DNA of 64,000 bases from contig NC_087080.1 in assembly GCF_026151205.1 (NCBI RefSeq), positions 16,157,337 to 16,221,336 of the forward strand, in the 5' to 3' direction. Positions 1 to 11,762 of this stretch are shown piece after piece (the first letter of the stretch is position 1; each line of letters starts with the position of its first letter). The position numbers were made by a program, and so were the translations under genes. The stretch is from Bolinopsis microptera. Its lineage: Eukaryota > Ctenophora > Tentaculata > Lobata > Bolinopsidae. The notes beneath the pieces were generated by a model, which was not told where the DNA came from, did not search any database, and was given only the letters and a program-made list of their open reading frames with translations.

Positions 1-184
1 CACTGGGAGTATTTACAGTAACACACCGGACAAACATCGCTGAGGGAAGTGCTTTTGTGAACACATTTGCAGGTGGAACAGAGTCTCTGGGGACTGGAGT
101 GCCGACACTTGCACGTGCTACACAGCTCCTCCTCGTGCAGTTTACTGACAGGGCTGGAGGATCTGGGGAGGGATTCTAGGTACC
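1..184 (-). CDS. Exon 6 (partial): Cys/His-rich putative zinc-binding domain
   Basis: The acceptor ACTTGCAG|GGTACC is the innermost copy of the adjoining 40-bp repeat, and joining in phase 1 gives an open frame to the window edge. After a Ser/Pro linker come LCSTCKCRH, LCSTCKCVH and VCPVCYC: three CxxCxC modules, two followed by His and spaced 14 residues apart. The pattern implies binding of two or more zinc ions (inference). No named zinc-finger family was recognised. The start of the exon shares five bases with the repeat unit. Confidence 0.72.
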
Positions 185-3100
185 CTGCAAGTGCAGTCGT
201 TAATTAACTAATATAGATAGTACCCTGCAAGTGCAGTCGTTAATTAACTAATATAGATAGCACCCTGCAAGTGCAGTCGTTAATTAACTAATATAGATAG
301 TACCCTGCAAGTGCAGTCGTTAATTAACTAATATAGATAGTACCCTGCAAGTGCAGTCGTTAATTAACTAATATAGATAGTACCCTGCAAGTGCAGTCGT
401 TAATTAACTAATATAGATAGTACCCTGCAAGTGCAGTCGTTAATTAGCTAATATGGATAGTACCCTGCAAGTGCAGTCGTTAATTAGCTAATATGGATAG
501 TACCCTGCAAGTGCAGTCGTTAATTAACTAATATAGATAGCACCCTGCAAGTGCGGTCGTTAATTAACTAATATAGATAGCACCCTGCAAATGCAGTCGT
601 TAATTAACTAATATAGATAGGACCCTGCAAGTGCAGTCGTTAATTAACTAATATAGATAGTACCCTGCAAATGCAGTCGTTAATTAACTAATATAGATAG
701 TACCCTGCAAGTGCAGTCGTTAATTAACTAATATAGATAGTACCCTGCAAGTGCAGTCGTTAATTAACTAATATAGATAGTACCCTGCAAGTGCAGTCGT
801 TAATTAACTAATATAGATAGTACCCTGCAAGTGCAGTCGTTAATTAACTAATATAGATAGTACCCTGCAAGTGCAGTCGTTTATTAGCTAATATGGATAG
901 TACCCTGCAAGTGCAGTCGTTAATTAACTAATATAGATAGTACCCTGCAAATGCAGTCGTTAATTAACTAATATAGATAGTACCCTGCAAGTGCAGTCGT
1001 TAATTAACTAATATAGATAGTACCCTGCAAGTGCAGTCGTTAATTAACTAATATAGATAGCACCCTGCAAATGCAGTCGTTAATTAACTAATATAGATAG
1101 CACCCTGCAAGTGCAGTCGTTAATTAACTAATATAGATAGGACCCTGCAAGTGCAGTCGTTAATTAACTAATATAGATAGTACCCTGCAAGTGCAGTCGT
1201 TAATTAGCTAATATGGATAGTACCCTGCAAGTGCAGTCGTTAATTAACTAATATAGATAGTACCCTGCAAGTGCAGTCGTTAATTAACTAATATAGATAG
1301 TACCCTGCAAGTGCAGTCGTTAATTAGCTAATATGGATAGTACCCTGCAAGTGCAGTCGTTAATTAACTAATATAGATAGTACCCTGCAAATGCAGTCGT
1401 TAATTAACTAATATAGATAGTACCCTGCAAGTGCAGTCGTTAATCAACTAATATAGATAGTACCCTGCAAGTGCAGTCGTTAATTAACTAATATAGATAG
1501 CACCCTGCAAATGCAGTCGTTAATTAACTAATATAGATAGTACCCTGCAAGTGCAGTCGTTAATTAACTAATATAGATAGTACCCTGCAAATGCAGTCGT
1601 TAATTAACTAATATAGATAGCACCCTGCAAGTGCAGTCGTTAATTAACTAATATAGATAGTACCCTGCAAGTGCAGTCGTTAATTAACTAATATAGATAG
1701 CACCCTGCAAATGCAGTCGTTAATTAACTAATATAGATAGCACCCTGCAAGTGCAGTCGTTAATTAACTAATATAGATAGCACCCTGCTGTATATTGCAA
1801 CTATTTGCGTACTTCTGTAGACCCACCTGTTCCAGCTAAAGAGCAGTGGAGATCCTGTTTTTCCATCTCCAATCGTAACTTGTCCCTTCTCAATGACTTG
1901 TTTTCCTCCCTCAACTTACTTTTCTCTTTTTCTACTTCTCTAAATCTTTTTTCGGCTCTGTCTGATAATTATATATATTATTAAAAATAGGAAATTGGAT
2001 GGTATCATTAATATGGAGCAGTGTGTCTAATTCTATTGCTTATGTTAATAAATAAGCACTCCTCTTATCAATAATAAGAATTAAGGATAGTAAGGTTGTG
2101 AAAACTTATTAAAAAGATACTATCAAATCTTGATTTTCTCACGAATATTATCTTTATGGCTTATAATAAATATATCCATACAAATTAAATTATTTTCAGG
2201 GAGCCGTATTCATAAACCAGCCAATTTTAATTAATTTTAATAATCCCGAGCAGGGGGTAAGGGGTTCATCCTGAGCATTAACGGTTTACCAACCATATAA
2301 GGTATTCAAGGTTGTATTTTCCGTGCTCAGCGCATCTATCTTACGGTTGAGCTCATCAATAACATCCAAACTTGTGGAGTGCCAATAACTCTTACTGTCT
2401 AGCAAACCTGCGGGTTGTTACAATAACTTTTACTGTCTAGCAAACCTGCGGGTTGTTACAATAACTTTTACTGTCTAGCAAACCTGCGGGTTGTTACAAT
2501 AACTTTTACTGTCTAGCAAACCTGCGGGTTGTTACAATAAATCTTACTGTCTAGCAAACCTGCGGGTTGTTACAATAACTTTTACTGTCTAACAAACCTG
2601 CGAGTTGTTACAATAACTTTTACTGTCTAGCAAACCTGCGGGTTGTTACAATAACTTTTACTGTCTAGCAAACCTGCGGGTTGTTACAATAACTCTTACT
2701 GTCTAGCAAACCTGCGGGTTGTTACAATAACTCTTACTGTCTAGCAAACCTGTGGGTTGTTACAATAACTCTTACTGCCTAGCAAACCTGCGGGTTGTTA
2801 CAATAACTCTTACTGTCTAACAAACCTGCGGGTTGTTACAATAACTCTTACTGTCTACCAAACCTGCGGGTTGTTACAATAACTCTTACTGTCTAGCAAA
2901 CCTGCGGGTTGTTACAATAACTCTTACTGTCTAGCAAACCTGCGGGTTGTTACAATAACTTTTACTGTCTAGCAAACCTGCGGGTTGTTACAATAACTTT
3001 TACTGTCTAGCAAACCTGCGGGTTGTTACAATAAATCTTACTGTCTAGCAAACCTGCGGGTTGTTACAATAACTTTTACTGTCTAGCAAACCTGCGGGTT

Positions 3101-6100
3101 GTTACAATAAATCTTACTGTCTAGCAAACCTGCGGGTTGTTACAATAACTCTTACTGTCTAGCAAACCTGCGGGTTGTTACAATAACTCTTACTGTCTAA
3201 CAAACCTGCGGGTTGTTACAATAACTCTTACTGTCTAACAAACCTGCGGGTTGTTACAATAACTCTTACTGTCTAACAAACCTGCGGGTTGTTACAATAA
3301 CTCTTACTGTCTAACAAACCTGCGGGTTGTTACAATAACTCTTACTGTCTAGCAAACCTGCGGGTTGTTACAATAACTCTTACTGCCTAGCAAACCTGCG
3401 GGTTGTTACAATAACTCTTACTGTCTAACAAACCTGCGGGTTGTTACAATAACTCTTACTGTCTACCAAACCTGCGGGTTGTTACAATAACTCTTACTGT
3501 CTAGCAAACCTGCGGGTTGTTACAATAACTCTTACTGTCTAGCAAACCTGCGGGTTGTTACAATAACTTTTACTGTCTAGCAAACCTGCGGGTTGTTACA
3601 AATTTAATCAGTTTACAATATCCCCAATATTGCTATTAAAACACTATTGCTACTACTACTAATATTGCTATTACAGCACTACTGCTACTAGTAACAGCAC
3701 TACTAGTAACACTACTACTGTAGTAGTGTTACTACTAGTGAGTAATACTAATATTATTGGGTCAGCACTAGAACTCACGTGATTCAGTCCGTGCCTCCTC
3801 CAAGCTGTTTTCCAATCTCCTCTTTTCACTTTCCCACATGATCTTCTCCACCCGGAGGTCTCTGTTTTCTTGCTCTACTCGCATTAAATTGTGCTCTAAT
3901 CTTTCTATACAAAATGGTATGGTATTAACTGCCACATAGTTTACAATTAAGCCATTTATGTTAAACTTTTTTTCATAATATTTAAATTGTCTATTATTAT
4001 CACTACTACTACTAGTCGCAGGAACCCGTGATACTATTAGTAGTATATCTATATCTATATTGACATGTGTTCATACAGTGGAGTGCTATCTTACTATATA
4101 CAGGGGGGGGGGCAGAAGTCAGTACCCATACGTTACAGGGGGGGGCAGAAGTCAGGTACCCGGGGGGGGGGGGGGGGCAGAAGTTAGGGAACATGTTAGA
4201 GACTCCATTGTAACATATTGCAATAGGTCATTTAATCCGGAATATAATCTGAAAAGATAGTGCAAAACGGATTTAATATGACGAAGTTATCAAGCAGTTT
4301 GTTTATCTCGTTAGCAAAATTGATTGGGTACTCAAGGATTACCCAATTACGACACCGTAATTGGGCTCTCTGCACGATTCCCATAATGCGCATATAGCCT
4401 CAACCCAATCACCTGATCACACGTAATGAACAAACTCGTTATGCTTCATATCTCGGTCATCTGAGAAGCTAGAACTCTCATTTTTCAGGACAAACGTAAT
4501 TTAAATGGCCAAACACCATTCCATAACATTTGGCTCGATCCGACTATCCAAAAGTCTTTTATCAGAGAAAATAAGAGAAATGTTAAAACAGTGTAAACAG
4601 TATCAAGTAGAGGAAGTTAAACTGGAGGACTTGATGAAGGGATAGGGATGTGCTTGCTAAACAACTAGTGCGTTCCTTAATAAGGAATCCTTATACACAA
4701 TTATTAGAAATATGCACATGTTAATGCATATCAGTCAGATCTGATCGGTCTGCAGGACAGGCTTCTTGATTCTCAAAAAAGGGTTATTGAAGCTCAGTAC
4801 TGGAGAGCATTCAGTTTGATGAAGATTTTACAGATGATCTCTCAAAAACAGTTCATGACTCAATCAGCTGGATTAAGAAAACGTACAGCAGCCAGTTTAC
4901 AAGTTGCGAGCTGTCTCGGCCCTGTCTTCTCGTAGGAAACTCTTCAGACAGTAGCTAAACAGCTTGTAGTAGAGGAGGAGCTAAGTAGAAACATTGTGTT
5001 TCAATATCTTGACGAAAGCCCAGAATCGAAGCTAGTCGTTCGGGGAAGAAGATTAAAAGATCAGTACGTCCTGCTAAGGTAACTTTATCCAGCTGGTTCA
5101 TTGTATAGCGATATCAGTAAAGTTAAGGGAACTTCGCAATTCTGAAAAGCACAAGACAATCTTCCTGTCACCCGATCGCACAGCAGAACAGAGAGCCGAA
5201 CATGGCGAACTTGTGCAGTTGTGCTCAAGAATAAAGCAGTTGCAGAGCCCAACCGGCGACACTATTATATAAAGGGAGGGCAGATATATAACGTAGACTA
5301 GCCAGTAGACTAGCCAGTAGACTAGCCAGTAGACTAGCCAGTAGACTAGCCGGTAGACTAGCCAGTAGACTAGCCAATAGACTAGCCAGTAGACTAGCCA
5401 GTAGACTAGCCAATAGACTAGCCAGTAGACTAGCCAGTAGACTAGCCAGTAGACTAGCCAGTAGACTAGCCAATAAACTAGCCAGTAGACTAGCCAGTAG
5501 ACTAGCCAGTAGACTAGCCAGTAGACTAGCCGGTAGACTAGCCAGTAGACTAGCCAGTAGACTAGCCAGTAGACTAGCCGGTAGACTAGCCAGTAGACTA
5601 GCCAGTAGACTAGCCAGTAGACTAGCCAATAAACTAGCCAGTAGACTAGCCAGTAGACTAGCCAGTAGACTAGCCAGTAGACTAGCCGGTAGACTAGCCA
5701 GTAGACTAGCCAGTAGACTAGCCAGTAGACTAGCCGGTAGACTAGCCGGTAGACTAGCCAGTAGACTAGCCAGTAGACTAGCCAGTAAACTAGCCAGTAG
5801 ACTAGCCAGTAAACTAGCCAGTAGACTAGCCAGTAGACTAGCCAGTAGACTAGCCAGTAGACTAGCCAGTAGACTAGCCAGTAGACTAGCCAGTAGACTA
5901 GCCGGTAGACTAGCCGGTAGACTAGCCAGTAGACTAGCCAGTAGACTAGCCAGTAAACTAGCCAGTAGACTAGCCAGTAAACTAGCCAGTAGACTAGCCA
6001 GTAGACTAGCCAGTAGACTAGCCAGTAGACTAGCCAGTAGACTAGCCAGTAGACTAGCCAGTAGACTAGCCAGTAGACTAGCCAGTAGACTAGCCAGTAG

Positions 6101-9100
6101 AGTAGCCAGTAGACTAGCCAGTAGACTAGCCAGTAGACTAGCCAGTAGACTAGCCAATAGACTAGCCAGTAGACTAGCCAGTAGACTAGCCAGTAGACTA
6201 GCCAGTAAACTAGCCAGTAGACTAGCCAGTAGACTAGCCAGTAGACTAGCCAGTAGACTAGCCGGTAGACTAGCCAGTAGACTAGCCGGTAGACTAGCCA
6301 GTAGACTAGCCGGTAGACTAGCCAGTAGACTAGCCAGTAGACTAGCCAGTAGACTAACCAGTAAACTAGCCAGTAGACTAGCCAGTAAACTAGCCAGTAG
6401 ACTAGCCAGTAGACTAGCCAGTAGACTAGCCAGTAGACTAGCCGGTAGACTAGCCAGTAGACTAGCCGGTAGACTAGCCAGTAGACTAGCCGGTAGACTA
6501 GCCAGTAGACTAGCCAGTAGACTAGCCGGTAGACTAGCCAGTAGACTAGCCAGTAGACTAGCCGGTAGACTAGCCGGTAGACTAGCCAGTAGACTAGCCG
6601 GTAGACTAGCCAGTAGACTAGCCGGTAGACTAGCCAGTAGACTAGCCGGTAGACTAGCCAGTAGACTAGCCAGTAGACTAGCCAGTAGACTAGCCGGTAG
6701 ACTAGCCAGTAGACTAGCCGGTAGACTAGCCAGTAGACTAGCCGGTAGACTAGCCAGTAGACTAGCCGGTAGACTAGCCAGTAGACTAGCCGGTAGACTA
6801 GCCAGTAGACTAACCAGTAGACTAGCCAGTAGACTAGCCGGTAGACTAGCCAGTAGACTAGCCGGTAGACTAGCCAGTAGACTAGCCAGTAGACTAGCCA
6901 GTAGACTAGCCGGTAGACTAGCCAGTAGACTAGCCGGTAGACTAGCCAGTAGACTAGCCGGTAGACTAGCCAGTAGACTAGCCGGTAGACTAGCCAGTAG
7001 AATAGCCAGTAGACTAGCCAGTAGACTAGCCAGTAGACTAGCCAGTAGACTAGCCAGTAGACTAGCCAGTAGACTAGCCAGTAGACTAGCCAGTAGACTA
7101 GCCAGTAGACTAGCCAGTAGACTAGCCAGTAGACTAGCCAGTAGACTAGCCAGTAGACTAGCCAGTAGACTAGCCAGTAGACTAGCCAGTAGACTAGCCA
7201 GTAGACTAGCCAGTAGACTAGCCAGTAGACTAGCCAGTAGACTAGCCAGTAGACTAGCTAGTAGAATAGCCAGTAGACTAGCCAGTAGACTAGCCAGTAG
7301 ACTAGCCAGTAGATGTAAAATGTACTGGACAGTTTTAAACTAGATCTAAATGTAAACTCACAAAAATGCAATAATCATTAAGCATAATGTTGTAGTGTAT
7401 TTCTAAAAGTCTAAAGACAGAGTGTTGCATGGTGGTACTATTGCTAGATGCATCAATACGACAATGAATGCTACTAAATTTGCTATTGTGTTTCGGATCT
7501 GCCACCCGGAGCATAGGTCCGGGCACAACAGGGGGGCAGCTTTAGTCCCATTATTGGGGGGGGGGGGGGGGGGGGGGGGGCAGCTGTATCACCATTATTG
7601 GGGGGCAGCTTTAGTCTCATTATTGGGGGGGCAGCTGTAGTCCCATTATTGGGGGGCAGCTGTAGTCCCATTATTGGGGGGCAGCTGTAGTCCCATTATT
7701 GGGGGGCAGCTGTAGTCCCATTATTGGGGGGGGGGCAGCTGTATCACCATTATTGGGGGGGCAGCTGTAGTCCCATTATTGGGGGGGGGGGGGGGGGGGG
7801 CAGCTGTATCACCATTATTGGGGGGCAGCTGTACTCCCATTATTGGGGGGGGGGGGGGGCAGCTGATTCACCATTATTGGGGGGCAGCTGTAGTCCCATT
7901 ATTGGGGGGGGGGGGGGCAGCTGTATCACCATTATTGGGGGTAGCTATAGGGGGGGGGGGTTGCAGTAGTGCCATTATTATATTATATTATTAGCATTAA
8001 TATAAGACTTTAACGTTAATTGGATAACAGATCAATTAGCAGTTTGCTGAAGCTTTCACCTATTATTTTTTCTAGAGATTCCTTTTCCATTTTAAGGTCG
8101 TTTATCATATCCCTGCACTCTTCCATAACTGTTTCACTTTTTGAGACATTCAGTTTTAGTTTATTGACGCAACCTGACAGACGAATTTTAAGACTAAGCT
8201 GTACTATGAAACCAATCGAAATCTTCTCAATTGCAGGAATTTGAAATGCTTGGATTAAAAACTGTTTGTAGGGCAAACCTTCTAGCCGAATATTTTCGAC
8301 CTCACCATAAGTCAAATTATTTTGCAGCTCGGCAATTTTTTCGATGAGCCTTTTTATTAGGTCATCCTGGCTGTTCTTTAGGTTAACTTCCTGAGACAAA
8401 GAATGAATAACAAAACACGTAACATAGTTCAGACATAGTAGTAGCTAGTAGTAGCACTATCTGTACTAACTGTCAAAATTACAGGCTGGTTTCATCTAAT
8501 ATCTAGATAAGTTACAAGAATTAGTTACCTTATTTTGTGTCACATCGTTGCAAATACACTGATCAGACTCGACACTGTTAGAATGTTTCTCTCCCTGTTG
8601 TTCGGGAACTGGGTGTATCTCTCCCTGTTGTTCGGGAACTGGGTGTTTCTCTCCCTGTTGTTCGGGAACTGGGTGTTTCTCTCCCTGTTGTTCGGGAACT
8701 GGGTGACTCTCTTCCTGTTGTTCGGGAACTGCGTGTATCTTTGGTTCAGGTTCTTGAGTTTCAGACTTTGGTTCCTCGTCCTTGCTCTCATTCAAACCCC
8801 CTGCCTCTTCTATAGCTGACAAATCCCAAGACTCGTCCAGTTTCTTGGGCTTGAAATTCGTACTTTTCATTTCTTCAATGAGTGTTGGCTTGGCTGTGTT
8901 TCTTCCAGCCGCATAAGTCCTAGATAAGTAGAATGTTAAACCTACACCCTTATAACCGCTGGCTATATATTTATATACTACTTAACATCAAACAAAAGTG
9001 AATCTAGATGAATATTGAATAACACGTGAGCAGACAATGTTATCCAATATGTTTACTCTCTGTAATGGTTTTTGCAAGGACTCACCAGAAAGTTTGAGCG

Positions 9101-9147
9101 GACGCGAATTTTACTGGATCTATGGAAGACACTCGCCGTGTGGGCAT
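1..9147 (-). CDS. Spliced gene for a coiled-coil, Cys/His-rich protein (six exons, 3' end outside window)
   Basis: Six exons were assembled by reading splice signals on the minus strand: 9147-9086, 8919-8529, 8390-8060, 3904-3779, 1961-1827 and 184-1. Every junction has GT and AG, and the phases agree (2, 0, 1, 1, 1), so one frame stays open for 409 codons. The predicted protein has a basic N terminus starting MPTRRVSSIDPVKF, an acidic segment, five VPEQQ repeats (about residues 72-125), a charged coiled coil (about 225-345) and three CxxCxC modules (about 370-405). Such a layout suits a cytoskeletal, centrosomal or signalling scaffold, but I do not recognise the family and give no function. 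The introns hold several large minisatellites. The gene continues beyond base 1. The exon structure is well supported by phase; function is unknown. Confidence 0.8.
181..1788 (-). repeat. 40-bp minisatellite, 40 units, each with a 3' splice site
   Basis: Forty full units plus an 8-base partial fill 185-1788 of the 1642-base intron 185-1826. In gene orientation each unit reads through GTTAATTAAC (a 10-bp palindrome and branch-point-like) to CTGCACTTGCAG|GG. The copy touching exon 6 is the acceptor. Variants are single substitutions (for example GTG/ATG and TTAATTA/TTAGCTA). Without the array the intron would be about 80 bases. Confidence 0.95.
1827..1961 (-). CDS. Exon 5: end of coiled coil
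   Basis: The acceptor ATTATCAG|ACAGAGCC and donor GGAACAG|GTGGGTC bound 135 bases, again phase 1 at both ends. The product contains AEKRFREVEKEKSKLREENK and LRRDKLRLEMEKQDL, typical of a coiled coil, ending in a Gly/Thr linker. The donor lies only about 40 bases from the edge of the 40-bp array that fills the next intron. Confidence 0.78.
1967..2375. other. Intron sequence without recognised features
   Basis: AT-rich part of the intron between exons 4 and 5. I see no exon, transposon ends or repeat here. Confidence 0.5.
2388..3600. repeat. 38-bp minisatellite, about 32 units
   Basis: Tandem units containing CTAGCAAACCTGCGGGTTGT fill two thirds of the intron between exons 4 and 5. In gene orientation each unit contains an acceptor-like CCCGCAG|G and, 12 bases later, a donor-like ACA|GTAAGA. 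Variation is mainly CTC/TTT/ATC and a few single substitutions. Confidence 0.93.
3779..3904 (-). CDS. Exon 4: coiled coil
   Basis: The 126-base exon starts after TTTGTATAG|AAAGATT and ends at TCAC|GTGAGTTC, phase 1 at both ends. It encodes an uninterrupted highly charged helix that includes RLEHNLMRVEQENRDLRVEK and SEKRRLENSLEEARTES. It follows directly from the heptads of exon 3. A 13-bp-stem hairpin with a 3-base loop (3705-3733) lies just inside the downstream intron. Confidence 0.78.
4290..4515 (+). repeat. Dispersed repeat family A, copy 1
   Basis: Shares TTTGTTTATCTCGTT, TGCACGATTC, AACTCGTTATGCTT, ATATCTCGGTCAT and GAGAAGCTAGA in the same order with 42205-42430. Divergence and indels suggest an old interspersed element. 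No coding capacity or terminal repeat is visible. Confidence 0.7.
4730..5250 (+). pseudogene. Degenerate ORF1-like fragment of a CR1/L2-type non-LTR retroelement
   Basis: Translated pieces on the plus strand include LQDRLLDSQKRVIEAQ, a helical stretch ending in KKTYSSQF, VVEEELSRNIVFQ and FLSPDRTAEQRAEH. The order matches the coiled-coil and RNA-binding-like domain of ORF1 proteins of invertebrate CR1/L2-like elements, where a SPDRS/T..ER motif is typical (established pattern, recalled without search). Frameshifts and in-frame stops separate the pieces. It is truncated directly before the 12-bp array and is antisense to the surrounding gene. Confidence 0.5.
5294..7312. repeat. 12-bp minisatellite (TAGACTAGCCAG), about 168 units
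   Basis: A 2-kb array in the large intron of the coiled-coil gene. Variants are GCCGG (common between about 6240 and 7000), AGTAAAC, and CCAATAG. The last 300 bases are nearly uniform. The long Leu/Ala/Ser frame on the minus strand is a by-product of a stop-free unit whose length is a multiple of three. Confidence 0.95.
7530..7975. repeat. About 25-bp G-tract minisatellite with CAGCTG in each unit
   Basis: Units of the form G(6-24) + CAGCTG(T/A) + TAGTCCCATTATT, or TATCACCATTATT. The G-run length varies strongly, reaching about 24, as expected for slippage. Each unit has a CAGCTG palindrome, and the plus strand could form G-quadruplexes. It lies in the intron just upstream of exon 4. Confidence 0.9.
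8060..8390 (-). CDS. Exon 3: coiled-coil segment, with a possible internal exitron
   Basis: The acceptor TTGTCTCAG|GAAGTT and donor ATAATAG|GTGAAAG bound 331 bases (residues 152-261). The ends are coiled-coil-like (EVNLKNSQDDLIKRLIEKIA and MINDLKMEKESLEKII). The middle 35 residues (8278-8174) are hydrophobic and do not fit heptads. They are bounded by AAG|GTTTGC and CTGTCAG|GTTGC in matching phase 1, so this 105-base stretch may be spliced out in frame. The donor leaves one G, which completes a Glu codon with exon 4. Confidence 0.72.
8529..8919 (-). CDS. Exon 2: acidic region with 10-residue VPEQQ repeats
   Basis: The acceptor TATCTAG|GACTT and donor AATAAG|GTAACT bound a 391-base exon covering residues 21-151. 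It starts TYAAGRNTAKPTLIEEM, continues through a Glu/Lys-rich stretch (KKLDESWDLSAIEEA) and then carries about five copies of a 10-residue repeat of the form HPVPEQQGEK, encoded by a 30-bp unit at about 8584-8734. The repeat length is a multiple of three, so copy number can change without breaking the frame. The segment is probably disordered. The exon ends in phase 0, matching exon 3. Confidence 0.78.
8584..8734 (-). repeat. Coding 30-bp repeat inside exon 2
   Basis: Five tandem copies of a 30-bp unit containing TGTTGTTCGGGAACTGGGTG on the plus strand. They encode the decapeptide repeat of exon 2. Confidence 0.9.
9086..9147 (-). CDS. Exon 1: start codon and basic N terminus
   Basis: The ATG at 9147-9145 opens MPTRRVSSIDPVKFASAQTF (residues 1-20). 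The exon ends at a strong donor, CTG|GTGAGT, leaving two bases that join exon 2 to make a Trp codon. This ATG was chosen because it is the first in the frame that continues through the splice. Any 5' UTR exon or promoter upstream cannot be placed from sequence alone. Confidence 0.7.
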
Positions 9148-10374
9148 TTCTCTGTTTAACAATTACACACAAAACTTAGAAAATCACGAAAGATAAGACT
9201 AAACTAGTGCTGAGTATAAACAGATACTGAAACTGTTCTATTAATAGATTAACGCTCTGTTGCTATACGACGCAAATACAAATCCCAGTGTGTCGCTAAT
9301 CCAACATAATAAGGATTTAATTAGGACCGGGCACACAAGGACCGGGCACACAATGGGGCTCCTGTGCAATAAAATAATTGTATAATTTAATTCTGGGGAA
9401 TACGACTAACTATCGATTGTAAGAATACATTTAAATTTGCAGGGGGTGCCACCTTAAACCGATCATATCGTCCTATGCTATATAGAGGGGGGTGCCACCT
9501 TAAACCGATCATATATAGAAATAATATAGAAATAAAGTCATGGGTTCCTCACCACTTAATAAATTCCAAACCTGATAGATGAAGAGATAAGCGATAGGGT
9601 AGTAGTACTACTACTACTAGATAGGGTTCACTAGCTTGAACCCTTGCCAACGCTACAAATATGTTATGAAATCCTTAAATTCCTTCTAATGTAAAATTGT
9701 GGTGTGGCTCAATATCATTAGTATTTTGCATTGCAATGTAGTAGAGTAATAGAGCGATATAAGAAGGAATAAAGAACTGCATTTAGAGTACTCCAGACAA
9801 GATTAATACTGAAAAGAGACTAAGTAAACGTAGAGAAAGTAAGTGAGCAAACCATCACTAGAAAGCGTGATGAGCAAGAGAGAAATATACAGACACTACA
9901 CTTCGTTTGCATATATGTATATATTACGCAGCTCCTATGTCTGGTTCAAATGTTTGTAACTGTAGTACTACTAACTGTGTATAGAGAATGAGACTCTGAA
10001 AAACAAAATGCAGCCTGCATCATACAATGGAGATAATTGTTAATTATTAATTAAACAAGGTAATTAACGAAGCAAGATCTGTAATCTATATATCCTCTAT
10101 ATAAGATCTGTATAAACATGCTAGGGTGTAGAGATGACAGCCTCTTCTGTTTCGTGAGATCACGAAGCAGAAGGAAACTCTGAACTAGTCGGTCCCTTAT
10201 ACCGACTAGTATTACTTGTTATACTCGCCACGCAGCCAGACAGTTGGCTTTCCAAATTCACGTTTGTTTTGATATCCTCATCCTGGACGCCAGTGCTTCC
10301 TTAAAAACGCCCTAATTGACAGACGGTTCGAACTTGCTATAAACTGAAAAAATTTCTTGGAATGCTATCATATT
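9148..10374. other. Upstream flank of the coiled-coil gene
   Basis: Contains the likely promoter side of the minus-strand gene, but no convincing TATA box or start site. A phrase with GGGGGTGCCACCTTAAACC occurs twice (about 9438 and 9484). ACCGGGCACACAA is doubled near 9325-9350. No other gene seen. Confidence 0.5.

Positions 10375-11762
<1,388 letters not shown>

Larger units (their letters stand above)
3905..5290. other. Intron sequence with G-runs and dispersed repeats
   Basis: The first part of the 4155-base intron holds oligo-G tracts at about 4101-4178, a dispersed repeat copy at 4290-4510 and a retroelement fragment at about 4730-5250. The open frames across the G-runs are low-complexity. 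Confidence 0.5.

Noticed and set aside
181-1788. CRISPR-like array
   Set aside because: The units are contiguous without unique spacers, and the sequence is eukaryotic. The same applies to the other arrays.
4012-4260. Short frames across the G-runs
   Set aside because: Composition-driven, with no splice or domain evidence.
5225-6157. 310-codon Leu/Ala/Ser minus-strand frame
   Set aside because: Pure translation of the 12-bp intronic array.
7422-7994. Gly-rich frames across the G-tract array
   Set aside because: Low-complexity translation of G-runs.
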